64,000 nucleotides of DNA from Pelodera strongyloides. Taxonomy: Eukaryota; Nematoda; Chromadorea; Rhabditida; Rhabditidae. Below, in pieces: positions 26,101 to 37,850 of this stretch. Each line of letters opens with the position of its first letter. Positions within the stretch are counted from its first letter, which is position 1. Where the stretch lies: NCBI GenBank assembly GCA_036852015.1, contig JAANDG010000018.1:310001-374000 (forward strand). Direction: 5' to 3'. The notes under the pieces were generated by a model. The model was not told the origin of the DNA and did no database searches. It saw only the letters and a list, made by a program, of their open reading frames with translations. A program made the translations under genes and the position numbers.

Positions 26101-27532
26101 TATTGGCTCAATTTCCGGAGGAACAGACATTATTGGCTGTTTTATGGGCGCTTCTTTGACAAAGGATGTAGTGTCTGGCCAATGCCAGTGTCTTTACTTG
26201 GGAATGGATATCAAGGCGCTCAATCACGAAGGTCAGTATTGCATCGCACCAGTCTTTCTGCAATAGACATGTTGTATAAAAGTAAGAGGGGGTTCCAATA
26301 AAAGGTTAAAAAGCTAAGGTTGGACCCTTCACAAGAGAACCGAACTCCGCGCGGGTCCCGTGCCTGAAACACACGGTCCCGCCTGCTCGGTTAATGGATG
26401 TTTTGTGTTTTATGTACGTCAATTTTTAGGCAAATCAGTCGAGGATGATCAGGGCGAACTGGCGTGTCTGACTCCTTTCCCCTCTATGCCATCTCACTTC
26501 CTTGGCGACGTTGTATGTTTGCCTTGTTTTATTTTCCAACAACTAGTCGTTCAATTTCGTTTTAATGCAACATATGTATTACCGTTTGCGGCGCCATACA
26601 GTGTATCACTTCTAGCAATTGCCTCTTTCACTTTTTGAATTTGCTGTTGTCATTATTACTCACATTTTGGGATATTGTGGGTGTCTTATATATTGAACGT
26701 TCCCTTCCAGAACCACGCCAAGTACAAGAAGGCCTACTTCGAAGGTTTCGAAGGCGTCTGGTCGCATGGCGATTATTGCATCATTGACAGCAAGACGAAG
26801 GGTGTTGTCATGCTTGGAAGGTGAACACCATTCTTTTGACATGACACTCGTTCGTTAAGTCTTGCCAACAAGTGGTCGTGCTTCAATTGCTGGCATTGTT
26901 TATTTGCATTTCTCTTACAGATCCGATGCCACGCTGAATCGTGGTGGTGTCCGAATGGGAACTGCCGAAATCTACAATGTTGTTGAGACGATCCCCGAAG
27001 TTGCCGACTGCCTCGTCGTTGGCAGAGCCGTGTAAGTGTGATTTTTATGTGTGTTTGTTCTCCTTCTAACTATTGCTGCTGTATTTTGTGCAAAATGAGA
27101 TGTTTGCACTATAATCGAGATTGATCGTTTTAGTCACAAAGAAAAGGACGAGGAGATCATTCTCTTTGTGAAGATGTCCGAAGGCCATGTGTTGGACGAT
27201 TTTTTGAAGAAAAAGATCTCCACATTGATCAGGCAGATGCAGAGCCCACGCCATGTGCCCAATGTTATCCACGATATTGAAGACATTCCGGTATGTATCT
27301 ACGTTGTCGCTTGTCTTTTTGCAGGACCATATGCTTCGCTATTTTGTAGGCTTTCCTCAAAGTTGAAAGCATGGAACCAGTTAATTTTGTTTTCTTTCAG
27401 TACACCAACTCTGGCAAGAAGGTGGAATTGGCCGTGAAGCAGTTGATCAACGGATTCCCTGTTCAAAAGGCCTCATCTTTGCGCAATCCCGATTCACTCG
27501 ATCTCTTCTTGCCCTTCAAGATGGCAGCCTAA
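23141..27532 (+). CDS. sur-5: Acetoacetyl-CoA synthetase (SUR-5 type)
   Basis: ATP-dependent ligase that converts acetoacetate plus CoA to acetoacetyl-CoA in the cytosol, feeding ketone carbon into lipid synthesis. Eighteen exons: 23141-23255, 23409-23512, 23588-23711, 23827-23921, 24112-24249, 24436-24526, 24688-24830, 24973-25053, 25186-25289, 25435-25537, 25619-25688, 25841-25941, 26096-26231, 26430-26509, 26711-26820, 26921-27031, 27134-27290 and 27401-27532, summing to 664 codons plus stop (human AACS about 672). Seen in order: [16 protein letters not shown] and [13 protein letters not shown] (N-terminal ACAS cap), [11 protein letters not shown], the AMP-binding P-loop [68 protein letters not shown] and the C-terminal NSGKKVE with the catalytic Lys. 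All key motifs are intact. In C. elegans the relative is SUR-5, known as a suppressor of activated Ras. Orthology is inferred from motif order and length. Confidence 0.95.
25091..25136. repeat. Hairpin in synthetase intron
   Basis: GTTTTAGTAGGTCTATG and CATAGACCTAATAAAAC are 17-base inverted arms with one mismatch around a 12-base loop, in the intron between 25053 and 25186. Confidence 0.85.
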
Positions 27533-29078
27533 TTTAAGTGAATGTGTATCGCGAGGTGTTCTGCACTAACACATTATATTCACAATGTGTGTACTTATCT
27601 TTTAACCCATTCAGCAAGCAACATTTTACCCGACTCTCGCAATGAATTTTCATTCTTTAGTTCTCCACGTGAGTATTTTTCTAACTTGAGACCTTATCGC
27701 TTTATTTCTTTGTATTGTTTTCCATTTCGGTGTCGCATTTTGGATTACCATTGTCTCTGCATGAATTTGGCAATTACACTTGCTAACGTAATTAAGTTAG
27801 CTTTCTTTATTCGACTAGCCCATGAGCTGACTATGTTGTGTCGTTTTACCTTGTGCCTTACTCCATGGATTGTGTGAAGTCGCGTTTGTTAATGACGAAT
27901 CAGACAGTTGTAGAGATTGTAGAGATGTGTCGTAATCTTATTCGCTACCTGATATTTATATAGATTCTAAGATTTTTTGTTATTCTTTTATTGTTTCTCG
28001 GTGCAGCATTCCCTTAAGTTAGAGCTCTACTCTATTTATATTTCACGATACGGGATTGAAATTACAAGCAAGCTATGAAATAGATATGTGGTTTACCGTC
28101 TTACTTACACCTCCACTTATCATTTTCGTTGTATGTTTTGTTATCATTAATGAATATTTTTTTACAAAATGCTTTTCACCGAATCTTATTGGATAAGTGT
28201 TCTGTGGATGAAATATGTGTTCCTCCTGGCCGGAAGCTCATAGCCCGTATTCTCGGGTACTCATTCGTATGAAAATTTTTCCTCCAGGTAGTCTAGATAG
28301 TCGAGAAATTTGCATACAAATGAGTTCCCCAACGGAACATTTCCGTCGTCGTAAAGGATAGCTCGTGACTGTGATCTTACTCAACATCAGTACATTACTC
28401 TTCTGGCCTTCAGATCCTGCCTTGGTAACAACTCGTATTCATATAGGCGCACACAAATATCTACAGTGTAGTTATCTTCAGGGTATGATTAAGATAACTA
28501 AAAATAAGTCTTTTTTATCCGCCAGGAGGGGCTAGTTATTTGATCAAACGGTAGAAAGTATAGGGGTTGCTCTCTCTCACTGGCTGTGCAATTCCAGCGC
28601 TAAAAGACCACAAAACAACTTTCTAGTAATGTTCCAAGCCAATTCAAGCAAGTCAGATGACCACTAGATAGTGGCACTTATTAAAATATGAAATCATTTG
28701 TCCTTTTATTGTCGCGGAAGATTTTTTGGCATCATCGACGAGCACAACCCATGCAAGTCAGTGGTGGATAATAATTTATACATATAGTTTCCGCACGCTT
28801 CGATTTTTTATTTGTTTATTGATACGGGTAATCACCTTTCTACTTTGCTATCCATAAAATTTATACATTTAACAACGAAGTAAAAACGAACACGAAGAAT
28901 GAAGGTCCCTGCACGAAAATACTACTGTAGAAAAACATACCGCGCTGGATGTGGCCTTTTGCCAGGCAACAGGCTTCATTCGTGGGTGATTGGAACAAAT
29001 TAATAGGGATTGCTTTATCATAATACTTGTATTCTTCTGATATTTATCGTTGTGCGTATCTGGGCCTCAAAACCACTA
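27533..29078. other. Spacer between acetoacetyl-CoA synthetase and ARMH3
   Basis: About 1.5 kb with no exon chain. The first part is T-rich, as expected for a 3'UTR. The gap is far longer than the roughly 100-nt spacing of typical nematode operons, so the two same-strand genes are probably transcribed separately. Confidence 0.6.
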
Positions 29079-32000
29079 ATGGACAGTTCAAAAGCAAAAG
29101 TAGTTAAATACTACGATATATTGATCGAAAAGGTTAGCTTATGTCAATGTGTAGATTTGCGTCGTTATTGAATTAATGCGTTTCTAATGAATCGAATGCA
29201 GTAATTATCAGTTTTTATTTTCAAAAAATTAGTCGTGTAAAACAGTGTGTCTTAGGGTCCCTCTTTCGTCAAATGGGACGAGTTCTTCCTGTTAAAATGC
29301 CGTTCGGAGGAGTTGGAGCCAAGGATCAGCAAATTAGACGTCTCGGTACTTCACTATTAAGTTTTCTCCTAGCACGTGCGTACTTGGCTTGGTTTGATTC
29401 ATGAAAATTTGCATAAATTTGGCTTTGACGTGCACGCTTATTGGCATGCACCGTCATTGGGACAACATACATTGTTCAGGAGAAAAAGGAGGTGATTCGC
29501 GAGTTGGTTGCTCAATGTGTCACAAGAATACTCGAACGTTTGGACATTTCATTTGTGAATGCTTGCCGGACACTTTGTGCCGTGATTGTGGCAGTGGCAC
29601 ATAGACCGGTCATTCCTCCTACTGCTGAGGGGAGAAACGAAGATATAACTACTCAAATACAAACCGTGGTCCAGGTATGTCCAAGCCATATTCACCTCTA
29701 AGTGTAACAAGTGTTTCTACCCGTCATCGTTGCTCGTTGTATGGCTAGGCTTAAAATAAACAAGCAATTTAACGCTAACGTCATCTTGTGGTGCTTAGTT
29801 CTTCTTCTTTCTAGGCTACCACAGCCGATATTCTGTTTCCTGGAAATATTACCCAGCAAATGACCGTGAGTCTCTTTTAAACATACTTATTTCGTTTACG
29901 TTATATTTTCTTGCAAAATGCGATGTAGTCGCGAAATTTACCTAAGCAGGGCCCAATGTATGTTATCCTTCCCAACGGATAGTGCTAATCAAAAGTCATT
30001 GTTTCCATTCAAGGTCTTGGTTCGTCGTATCACAACACTTCTCGTCGGAGATACACCTATTTCATTGAAGCACCTGTTATGGTTGTCTGTCTTGAAGGTG
30101 AGTTTCTCAATTATATCTACGGGCTAAATGTTCCTTCATAGTTTTTTGATATGTCCGTTTTACTTGCAGATTGTCACAGCTGCATCAGAAGTCAATGCGA
30201 ACTGTCTGTGTCCCTACTTCTGTCATCAAGATGTGGCTCATGCTATTTTCTGGAGTCTATCGAATGCGACATATCGGACTGCATTTGGAAAGCTGACTTG
30301 TGAGTGGGCTTTTGTCATGAATGGTGGATCTTTTAGCTAACGTTTTTTAACGCTCTTTTTTTTTTTGACATCCGCATCCCGATACGCTGGTTGATTAATA
30401 CGGGATTGAAAGGAGGGATTATTTCCTTCTGCACATTAGTTTGTTGCCTATGATTGGTTTGAATAAGATTAATTCTCAGCTTTTTTGGCTTGGATACGTT
30501 ATGGCCAAATTGTAAGCAAGCTGAAATTTGCGTTATCTTGCGTGTTTAGTGCGAACTTTGTCCATCTTGCTCTGTGTTTCCCAGGACCCAAATCAAGTGC
30601 TAACATTCTGGATGAAAATTTCTGACGCGAATGCTCTGTCTGTAAGAATTTTTTATTCTGCGCTTTATAAGCCTCGTTCAAGTGTGTATAACTATAAATC
30701 CTGTCGCACAGATTATTACAAAGTATGAATTTTTTCATTGTTCTATTCTGTATTTTACAATTTTTAGGGTCTCCGTGAATCGCTACGGGAGTATCTCGTG
30801 ACACAAAATACACGTTTCATTGAATTGCACTCAAACAACACGACGGATCATTCGCTTTTTGAGCGTGTCTTTTCGATTGTAAGTTTCTAAACAATTTATA
30901 TTAAAAAAACGTATTTCAACAGTTTGTTCCCCTTCGATCACTCACTGTTTCCCATAACCTAGGCTGGTCAAATAAGCAGTAAATATAGTTCACACGTTCA
31001 GTTAGTCAACGTCGACAACTCACGGAATGGTGTTGAACAAGAGGAATCCTCGAAAGACAACATGGATCTGGAAACTCTTTTCGCCGTTTTCTTCGCGTCA
31101 CGGGTCAACAGAGATCAAGTCTCGCATTTCTTCTCGGTAAGTTTCAATCGTTCATGTAGTAATATAGGAATCCGCATATCTTATTTAAAGTCGTCAACAA
31201 TACATTTCTAGGTTCGTTCGGATCCGTCGAATCACTCCATACAATCCGCAAATCTCATGACACATCTGATCTCCTATTCGTCTTTTGTCTTTAACGATTT
31301 GAAAAGTAAGTCTGTGCTTTTGGCTTGACTATTCCTCCTCCATACCATGGACACGTTACAAGAAAAGAAGATAGCTTATGCATCAAAGTGTTCCTCGTTA
31401 GAGTGAACGTTCTGTAAAACCCTAGAAATAGTGCCTTTACTTACCCATTAAGATGCAGCTAAAAAGTTAAAAAAAAAACCTTTTAACTAATAAAAAAAAT
31501 TATTCAGCCGATGCTGCTCGTCTGCGCGCCAAACTATGTTTTCTTTCCCTGATATCTTTATGTGATGATACCTTCCCCTTGAGTTCATTGCATGATGTTC
31601 ATCACCAGGAACAAGTTGTCATCTTTAGACCAGAAATGCTGCACAGGCCAGGTAAGACGACGAACTGAGCTATTCGTTTTCATATTCGTTCCATTTTTTT
31701 TACATGATTCTGCGATTCAACCTTGTATGTCGTTGAGTTTTGCTGCTCTCACAACGTAATGGACCAATACGCGATTGTGGCAAGTGTACTGTCTTTTTTG
31801 TCATTTTTGGAATCCTTTTAGCTGTAGTGGATCTCAACCCACCAGCTTCAACTTTGGCAACTTCTGTTCTCTCACTCGTCACCGAATATTTGGTCACACA
31901 CCTCCACACAACTGCCCCACTAGAGTTCTTCGAGTATGTTTATCTGCTACATTTGTAGCCATTACTTCCATGTTATGATCCGTTATTACCTTCCTTTCTA

Positions 32001-33628
32001 TTTGCGTATTTTTAGCCTTTCACTCGGAATCATTCATCGCATTCTTGCGTTCCATCAACGACAGAACATCCGTCTAGCAAAGTGGAGCACACTGTTTAAT
32101 TGTGAGCCTGGTTTGCTAGTTTGTTTGCGAAATTTCTGATTTACTATGTGGATCTTTTAATGGTTGTTATGTTAAAGGAAGCTGTATAGACCACTCATCT
32201 CTGAGAATAGTTGTTGTATTGTTTTTCGCTTGTGATTGGTTCATTTCATAATCCATGAAACACGCATTTGTGAGAGGTGATCCTAGGTGTATTATCAATC
32301 TTCTTTCCACGCATTTGTATTTTCAGCACTTATCTCACTTCTACACTTCTTGGCCAAATTTGAAAACAAACTGGGCGACGGTATTCACCCAGTGTGTTAC
32401 AGAACGCTTGTGGTTATAAACTTCTTCCTCACGTTCGGCGACAGCTTCTTGCCGGAGTATGTTTCCACCCATAATTCTAAACCGTTGTCTTAGTTTTTTT
32501 TTGCAATGTATTGATATGTAACGAGGATATATTACTGTCCTTTCAGTGGCGAGGCCTACGAACGTGTATACTACGAGCTGATCCGACAGGAATCAGTATT
32601 CCGAAAAGTCAAGGAATTACTGGAAAAGGCAAAAGCGAACTCGACCACAACGTCAGTTTGTTCTACAGCACAGCTTTATTTGAACCTTTTTATTCAGAAA
32701 GCCATAATGTCTAAATGCGCACAACTTGTAGTGTGCTTGATTTGGGGCTTCTTTTTGGTTTTATCTTTCATTACGAGCCATATTTTTGTGTGGACTTTGC
32801 TATGAATTTCAGGGATCTACTTGCCAAAATGGAAGCCCACTTGGGTAATGTGATGGTCATAATACAGACCATCTCGCCAAAATTCAACACCGAAGATGAT
32901 CTCAGTGAAGAAGACGTCAGTTTTTCTTGGTCGTCTAGCACTCTTTTTGCTTGTTTCTTTGCACTGGCAATGAATATTGGGATTTGTCAGTCATAAGTTG
33001 ACAAACACTTTTGTCCTTTGAAAGCCAAATGTGTCTAACTTGAATCACGGGCCTGCCATGTAAATGAGCTTGTGACCGTACAATTCACACACATTAAAGC
33101 GGTATTGTACCGTGTTTTGAGTTTTTTTACCAGTAATAGTTTGAAGAAGGAGAAAAAAAGAACAACAGAGATATGCGAGAGTCGGGCGCGTAGAGTGTGA
33201 AGAAAGTGTGAAAAGTGTTAGACAGGTGGCGTGCGGCAAAAAGGTGGTACAATACCGCTTTAATAAATAAAGCCAATTTTTCAGATTCTTGCTGCTATAC
33301 ATGATAGTTTTGATTCTCTGGCACTCAAGTTATTCGATGGATTGACTACTGTGGATTCGTATGATCCGTCGAAACATCAGCACACTTTCTTTGAAATACT
33401 TGCATTGAAGGTTTGTATCTTATTCATTATGCATTGCTCATTATCCTTTGTCCCTTTTGTATGTTCCTCAGAGCTTTTGCAAATCACACGCATTCATTAG
33501 TGAATAGAAGATCCTCATCGGCAATGCATTTGTGTCTCGTTTAGATTGTTGGACGAGGAAGGCAGTTGATCGAAGAAGAAAAGTTTGATCACGGAGAAAT
33601 TCTTCAAGTCTTATCGTCATTGGAATAG
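29079..33628 (+). CDS. ARMH3: ARMH3 / C10orf76 homologue (armadillo-like helical, DUF1741)
   Basis: All-helical cytosolic protein. In mammals ARMH3 binds PI4KB and GBF1 at the Golgi and supports PI4P production. Eighteen exons: 29079-29132, 29256-29345, 29480-29674, 29815-29865, 30014-30097, 30170-30299, 30550-30641, 30768-30878, 30963-31136, 31212-31305, 31508-31651, 31822-31933, 32016-32101, 32327-32456, 32547-32651, 32813-32915, 33285-33410 and 33545-33628. They total 654 codons (human about 689) with every phase consistent. Conserved blocks seen: KVVKYYDILIE at the start, FVKWDEFFLLK, NACRTLCAVI, LRESLREYL, VTEYLVTHL, FLTFGDSFLP, ERVYYELIRQESVF and, in the C-terminal DUF1741 part, NVMVIIQTISPKFN, LSEEDILAAI and DSLALKLFDGL. 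The ATG at 29079 aligns with the family N-terminus, just before the conserved KVV block. No obvious trans-splice acceptor abuts it. Identification rests on recalled similarity along the whole length. Confidence 0.92.
33094..33263. mobile_element. TTAA-flanked MITE in ARMH3 intron
   Basis: A 170-bp element whose ends are perfect 18-bp inverted repeats including the target site: TTAAAGCGGTATTGTACC at 33094-33111 and its complement at 33246-33263. TTAA at both edges matches a piggyBac-like target duplication. There is no coding capacity. It lies in intron 16, only about 20 bases upstream of the acceptor. Confidence 0.8.
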
Positions 33629-33631
33629 ATA

Positions 33632-33637
33632 ATTAAA
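33632..33637 (+). terminator. Candidate poly(A) signal for ARMH3
   Basis: ATTAAA three bases after the ARMH3 stop codon, followed by T-rich DNA. It is close to the stop, so a more distal signal may be used instead. Confidence 0.3.
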
Positions 33638-36600
33638 ACTTTGTTTTCTCCTCCAATTGTTTCAACCATCTGTTAACGAATGTTTATTGAATGAGTTGCT
33701 TTGCACAACTCAACGTAGCTTGCAGTAGCGTAGATATGACGGTTTATTATATCATATCATTTTGCATTACGAGTGTTTCCGTTTGTGATAATTTATTTTT
33801 GCTTGTTTTCGGTTAAATTTTTATGTGATAAATTCTTAGAATAATAGTATTTCATTACTACAAGAAATTAGAGTGAAAACTCCTGCGGTATACGGGAAAA
33901 ACTTAAAATCATTATGTTATACATTCAGAGTTACTGAAAAACTATTGGCACTAACCATGGGTTTCTACGAGAACATCCGTTCGCCTTCTCTAATGCGAAA
34001 AAAAAGTTATGAAGTCCCAACGCAAAGAGAAGAAAAAATCACATTTCATTTCATTCAAACCCACTGCGCCATTTACAATAAGCTACAAGTTGTGACGGGT
34101 TCATGTGAACCATGCCCTAGAAACTATCAATACGGTTTTTTCTGTATTAGATAAAAGATACTAGTCAGTGAACTATATCACTGAAATGTTTGTTTAGATA
34201 CTTTTCAGCGGACAATTCAACTTTCAATATTTTTTTGCACTCATCACACTCATGTCATACCTGTTGTAAAAAGAACAATCTGAACAGTCTCTAAAGCGAT
34301 CTATAAGCATAGACTTAATAATATCAGGTCTGTGGATAGTGTCAGTCTGTGCACTGTTCACCGTGCACCCTAATACATCCAACGTACTATGCCCCCCCCC
34401 CTCACTAGACAGTACCCCTGGACAGTCTAGCTGATTGATCTCCGCCCCTGTCCCCTCTAGCAAAGTGCATCCCCCTTTCCCTATCCTACGTCGAGATGAG
34501 AGAAATCATTTTCCCACCGAAGCGACCAATAGACAATTTTCACTGGCGTCACTCTCTCGACTGGCGTATTTCGTATTGTGCATAATTTTTGCTTAATATT
34601 TTGCTTTTGTAGTTCAAAGCGTTATAGCCTTTTATACTTTTTACTATGTTTTGCATTAAACCGGTCATATTTCTATTATTTTTTTACGTTAGCTGAGCAC
34701 TTATTGTGCTCATTTCAGTAACAGTTCGTTCTTTGATAAATGCATCTGTTTGTAATTATTCTATTTTAAGAATTTAAAAATTTTTTTACCTGCTGTTAAT
34801 TTTACTAATACATTTTTAGCATTTTTCTTCCGCTACGTCTTTTAGTTCTTTTTTTCCGAACATGTGCACCGAATACTTTCAATCGAATACTTGCCTCCAG
34901 CCATTTACACTTATTACCTAAATCATAAGACGGGCGCCTTCGACACGTACTTGGCAAGCTTGCAGGTCGCCACTCACAATTATAAAAGAAATTTCTTTCT
35001 ATACGTCGGTTCTATGGAAACGGCGAATCCTGATCTAAAACACGTCCTTTTCACCTGAGCGCCCTTTGGGTTCAGCGCAGTCTTATCTTTCCGCTAGATG
35101 CACTTTTTTGGACCAACACTCCTGCTTCCAGACGGTGACTACTGTCTGCTCACATCTCTAGTTCTTTGTCTTCTCTGATCTCTCGTTTACTGTTTCTTTT
35201 GCCTCTTATCTCTTTTTCTCTTACTGGCTTTACTAATATATCATTTTCTTTCGGTCTTCCTCCTCTATCTTCCTGCAATCTCTGAATCTCATGTTTATGC
35301 TCACTATCTGAGGAAGTGCGGCCTATGGCACCATTCCACACAAAAATGTACTTTGCTGCCGGATAGTCTATCAGTCAAACCAATAACTTAAAAGGAGAAA
35401 TCAAGGGCAGTTTCCTGCTGTATATAGATACTACGAAAGGGGGTCACTTCTTATGGTGGCAAGGCCAACATAATCGGTGATAGAAAAGCTTTTTATGAAT
35501 TGCAAAAAATCGAAAATCGTTATCTATATCCTATTTTAATGGGGTTTATGTGGATAAGCGAGCCTGGTGTTCATTCCCACAAACGCTATGCCTAGGAACG
35601 TATGTAAGCTAGAGGTTGTACCCTTTATGCTTTGCTTGATCATAAAACCCCCAATATGTGTTTCTTTCCTGATAAACTCTACCACATCTATAGCCATATA
35701 TAATTAAAAGTTAGCAGTGACGGCACAGAACAAATAAAGAAGTTTTGTTACGTAGAAGTAACATGAAATCCTACACTTTCGTAGACTTTCTTTGGCATGT
35801 CCCTGTTCTGAGACGTGGCTAATTTGCTTAATCCCCGAGACACGCAATATGCGATTCGCGTTTCCAAATTGACCTGGCTGATACTTGTACTTTTCAAAAC
35901 AGCGATGTATGAAAATGCACCCACGTCCTCCCTCTTTGCCTCTATCTTTCTCCTTCCATTGGACCTCTCTCTTTCTGCTTCTTTCCCTAAGCCTTCTATT
36001 TCTCTATGCCATCTCTATCTCGCAGTATTTCACTTGCTTCATGCAAACTTCTTGCTCCCATTTGATGGACATTGGCCATTCTTCTGAATTCTCCTTCCTT
36101 CTTCCAGTGGTCCCTTTTATTCAATCGCCCACACAGTTCTCACAGACCACTCGAGTTGCAAAAGGAACTCCTTTCAGCGCTTCTCTTTCGTGCAGATTGT
36201 TCCCAAACGTGTAATCACCAATTTTCGAATATGCATTAAATAAAGAGCTAACCTGGCTCATCTCGTTTTCTGTTCCTGCTTCATAGACTTTTTGCATGAA
36301 ACTATAATTGTAGTCAGTATTGCTTGCAAGGTTTTTTTTAAATGTAATCAATTTTCAATTACGGGATATTCAGTCACAAAATGTACCTATAGTCAGCGGC
36401 TATGCTTTGAAAGTCAAAAGCGTAACTATTCGCTCATTGTCTATGCAAAGTCTAGAGATTAGTTCACGCTCAAATGACGCTGATTTTCCCTGGAATGGGC
36501 AAATACGCGACTTCAAAAAAAAACGCCCTTTGCTCTTTTCAGATAATCCTATTGAAATCTAACTAAAATTAGGAATTATTTGCGTAACACCTGCTATATA

Positions 36601-37810
36601 ATTAACTTTTTTCATCGAACAAAGTGCTGTAGTGCGTCAATGCGTTTTACTGTATCAGTGGTTTACTTGAACTTCTAGTGACTTGATTTTCGTTTCGTGT
36701 ATTGTCAAACTGTAGACGGCCACGTCAGATATCTGCCCCCCCGTCAGAATTAGTCAGCATCATTAGTAGAACATGAATCTTTTTGTATCAACTGCAAAAA
36801 TCATAAACGTTCAACCAAAACTGAAAAACAGATTTATTCGAGCAGACCAACGACCACATCGCGTTAGAATATCACTGATGTTTCTGTAGCATTAGTAACT
36901 GCGTGTTAAAGAAGCGATGGAAGTACGAATTCCCCATGGGTTGCCTACATTTCAGGATTCTTTCTTTTTACACATTTTCGATTATATATGTAAGGCGAAT
37001 GAGCCCCATGGGTCTTTCCTCTGAACTGCTCAACATTGAAAACTTCCTTTGTATTCTGCTGATTTATGATTTATGGTTAGTTCAACTTGTATTTTGTCAA
37101 TATTGGAGTTGTCTGACGTTTTCTTGTACCCTGAAATAGAAACATTGAATTTACATTTTTTACAAGTACCTGAGTAACCAGTTAGGTTTTCTTTACGTAC
37201 CTGAATTTCTCTTCAGCGTTATTATTCGAATTGTTATATTCAAAGTCACACTCCTTGCGTTTATTACCGCTCAATTCGCAACAACTGCCAATTTGTTTTA
37301 CAACATTGTGTGTTGAACTTATGGCGAGAGATTTTGTTCTGTTCACGTGTACTATTGTGTGTTCTTCCGGCGAGGGCTTCCTAAATCCTTTCTATGCTGA
37401 AAGAGTAACTGAAGGTTCTTTGCGGTCGCGCGCGCGTAGTGTTCCAGAAACCATTCGAACCACTTTGTTGCACACGCATTGCGTGCACACTGAGCAATTA
37501 ATAACTAACTATATTTTCATAGTTTGCTGACGGAAAGAAACATTCGTGTCTAGACATGGAAAAAGTAAATGATTAGTTGCATTTGTCCTTTTGGCGTTGA
37601 ATATTGTTACCATTTCACTGTAAAACAAAGTTCCGTCCGCCCAAATTTTGGTGATTTACTTCTATAGTATTCTAGTGCTTCGTGATCATTTTGGTTTCCT
37701 TGGTTTTAAGCACTTAAACAGTTAACTTTCACTTATCTTTCACTTATCGTTTCATTTATTTGATTGTTTCAAGAAAAATTGAGATGTTTAATACTAAATA
37801 ACATGCCATT
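33638..37810. other. Intergenic between ARMH3 and desaturase
   Basis: About 4.2 kb with no supported gene. It includes C-runs near 34391 and 36737, CT-rich sequence at 35160-35300 and 35930-36060, and a short alternating GC tract (GCGGTCGCGCGCGCG) near 37423. Short open frames at 34864-35058 and 37231-37530 have no splice partners and no recognisable motif. The last kilobase presumably carries the desaturase promoter. Confidence 0.5.
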
Positions 37811-37818
37811 GTTTGCAG
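37811..37818 (+). other. Candidate trans-splice acceptor for desaturase
   Basis: GTTTGCAG lies 32 bases before the first desaturase ATG, with no in-frame ATG between. The intervening frame is open, so a cis-spliced upstream exon cannot be excluded. Confidence 0.45.
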
Positions 37819-37850
37819 TCTCTCTTGGGTCCCCGCTGAGGAGTGTGAGC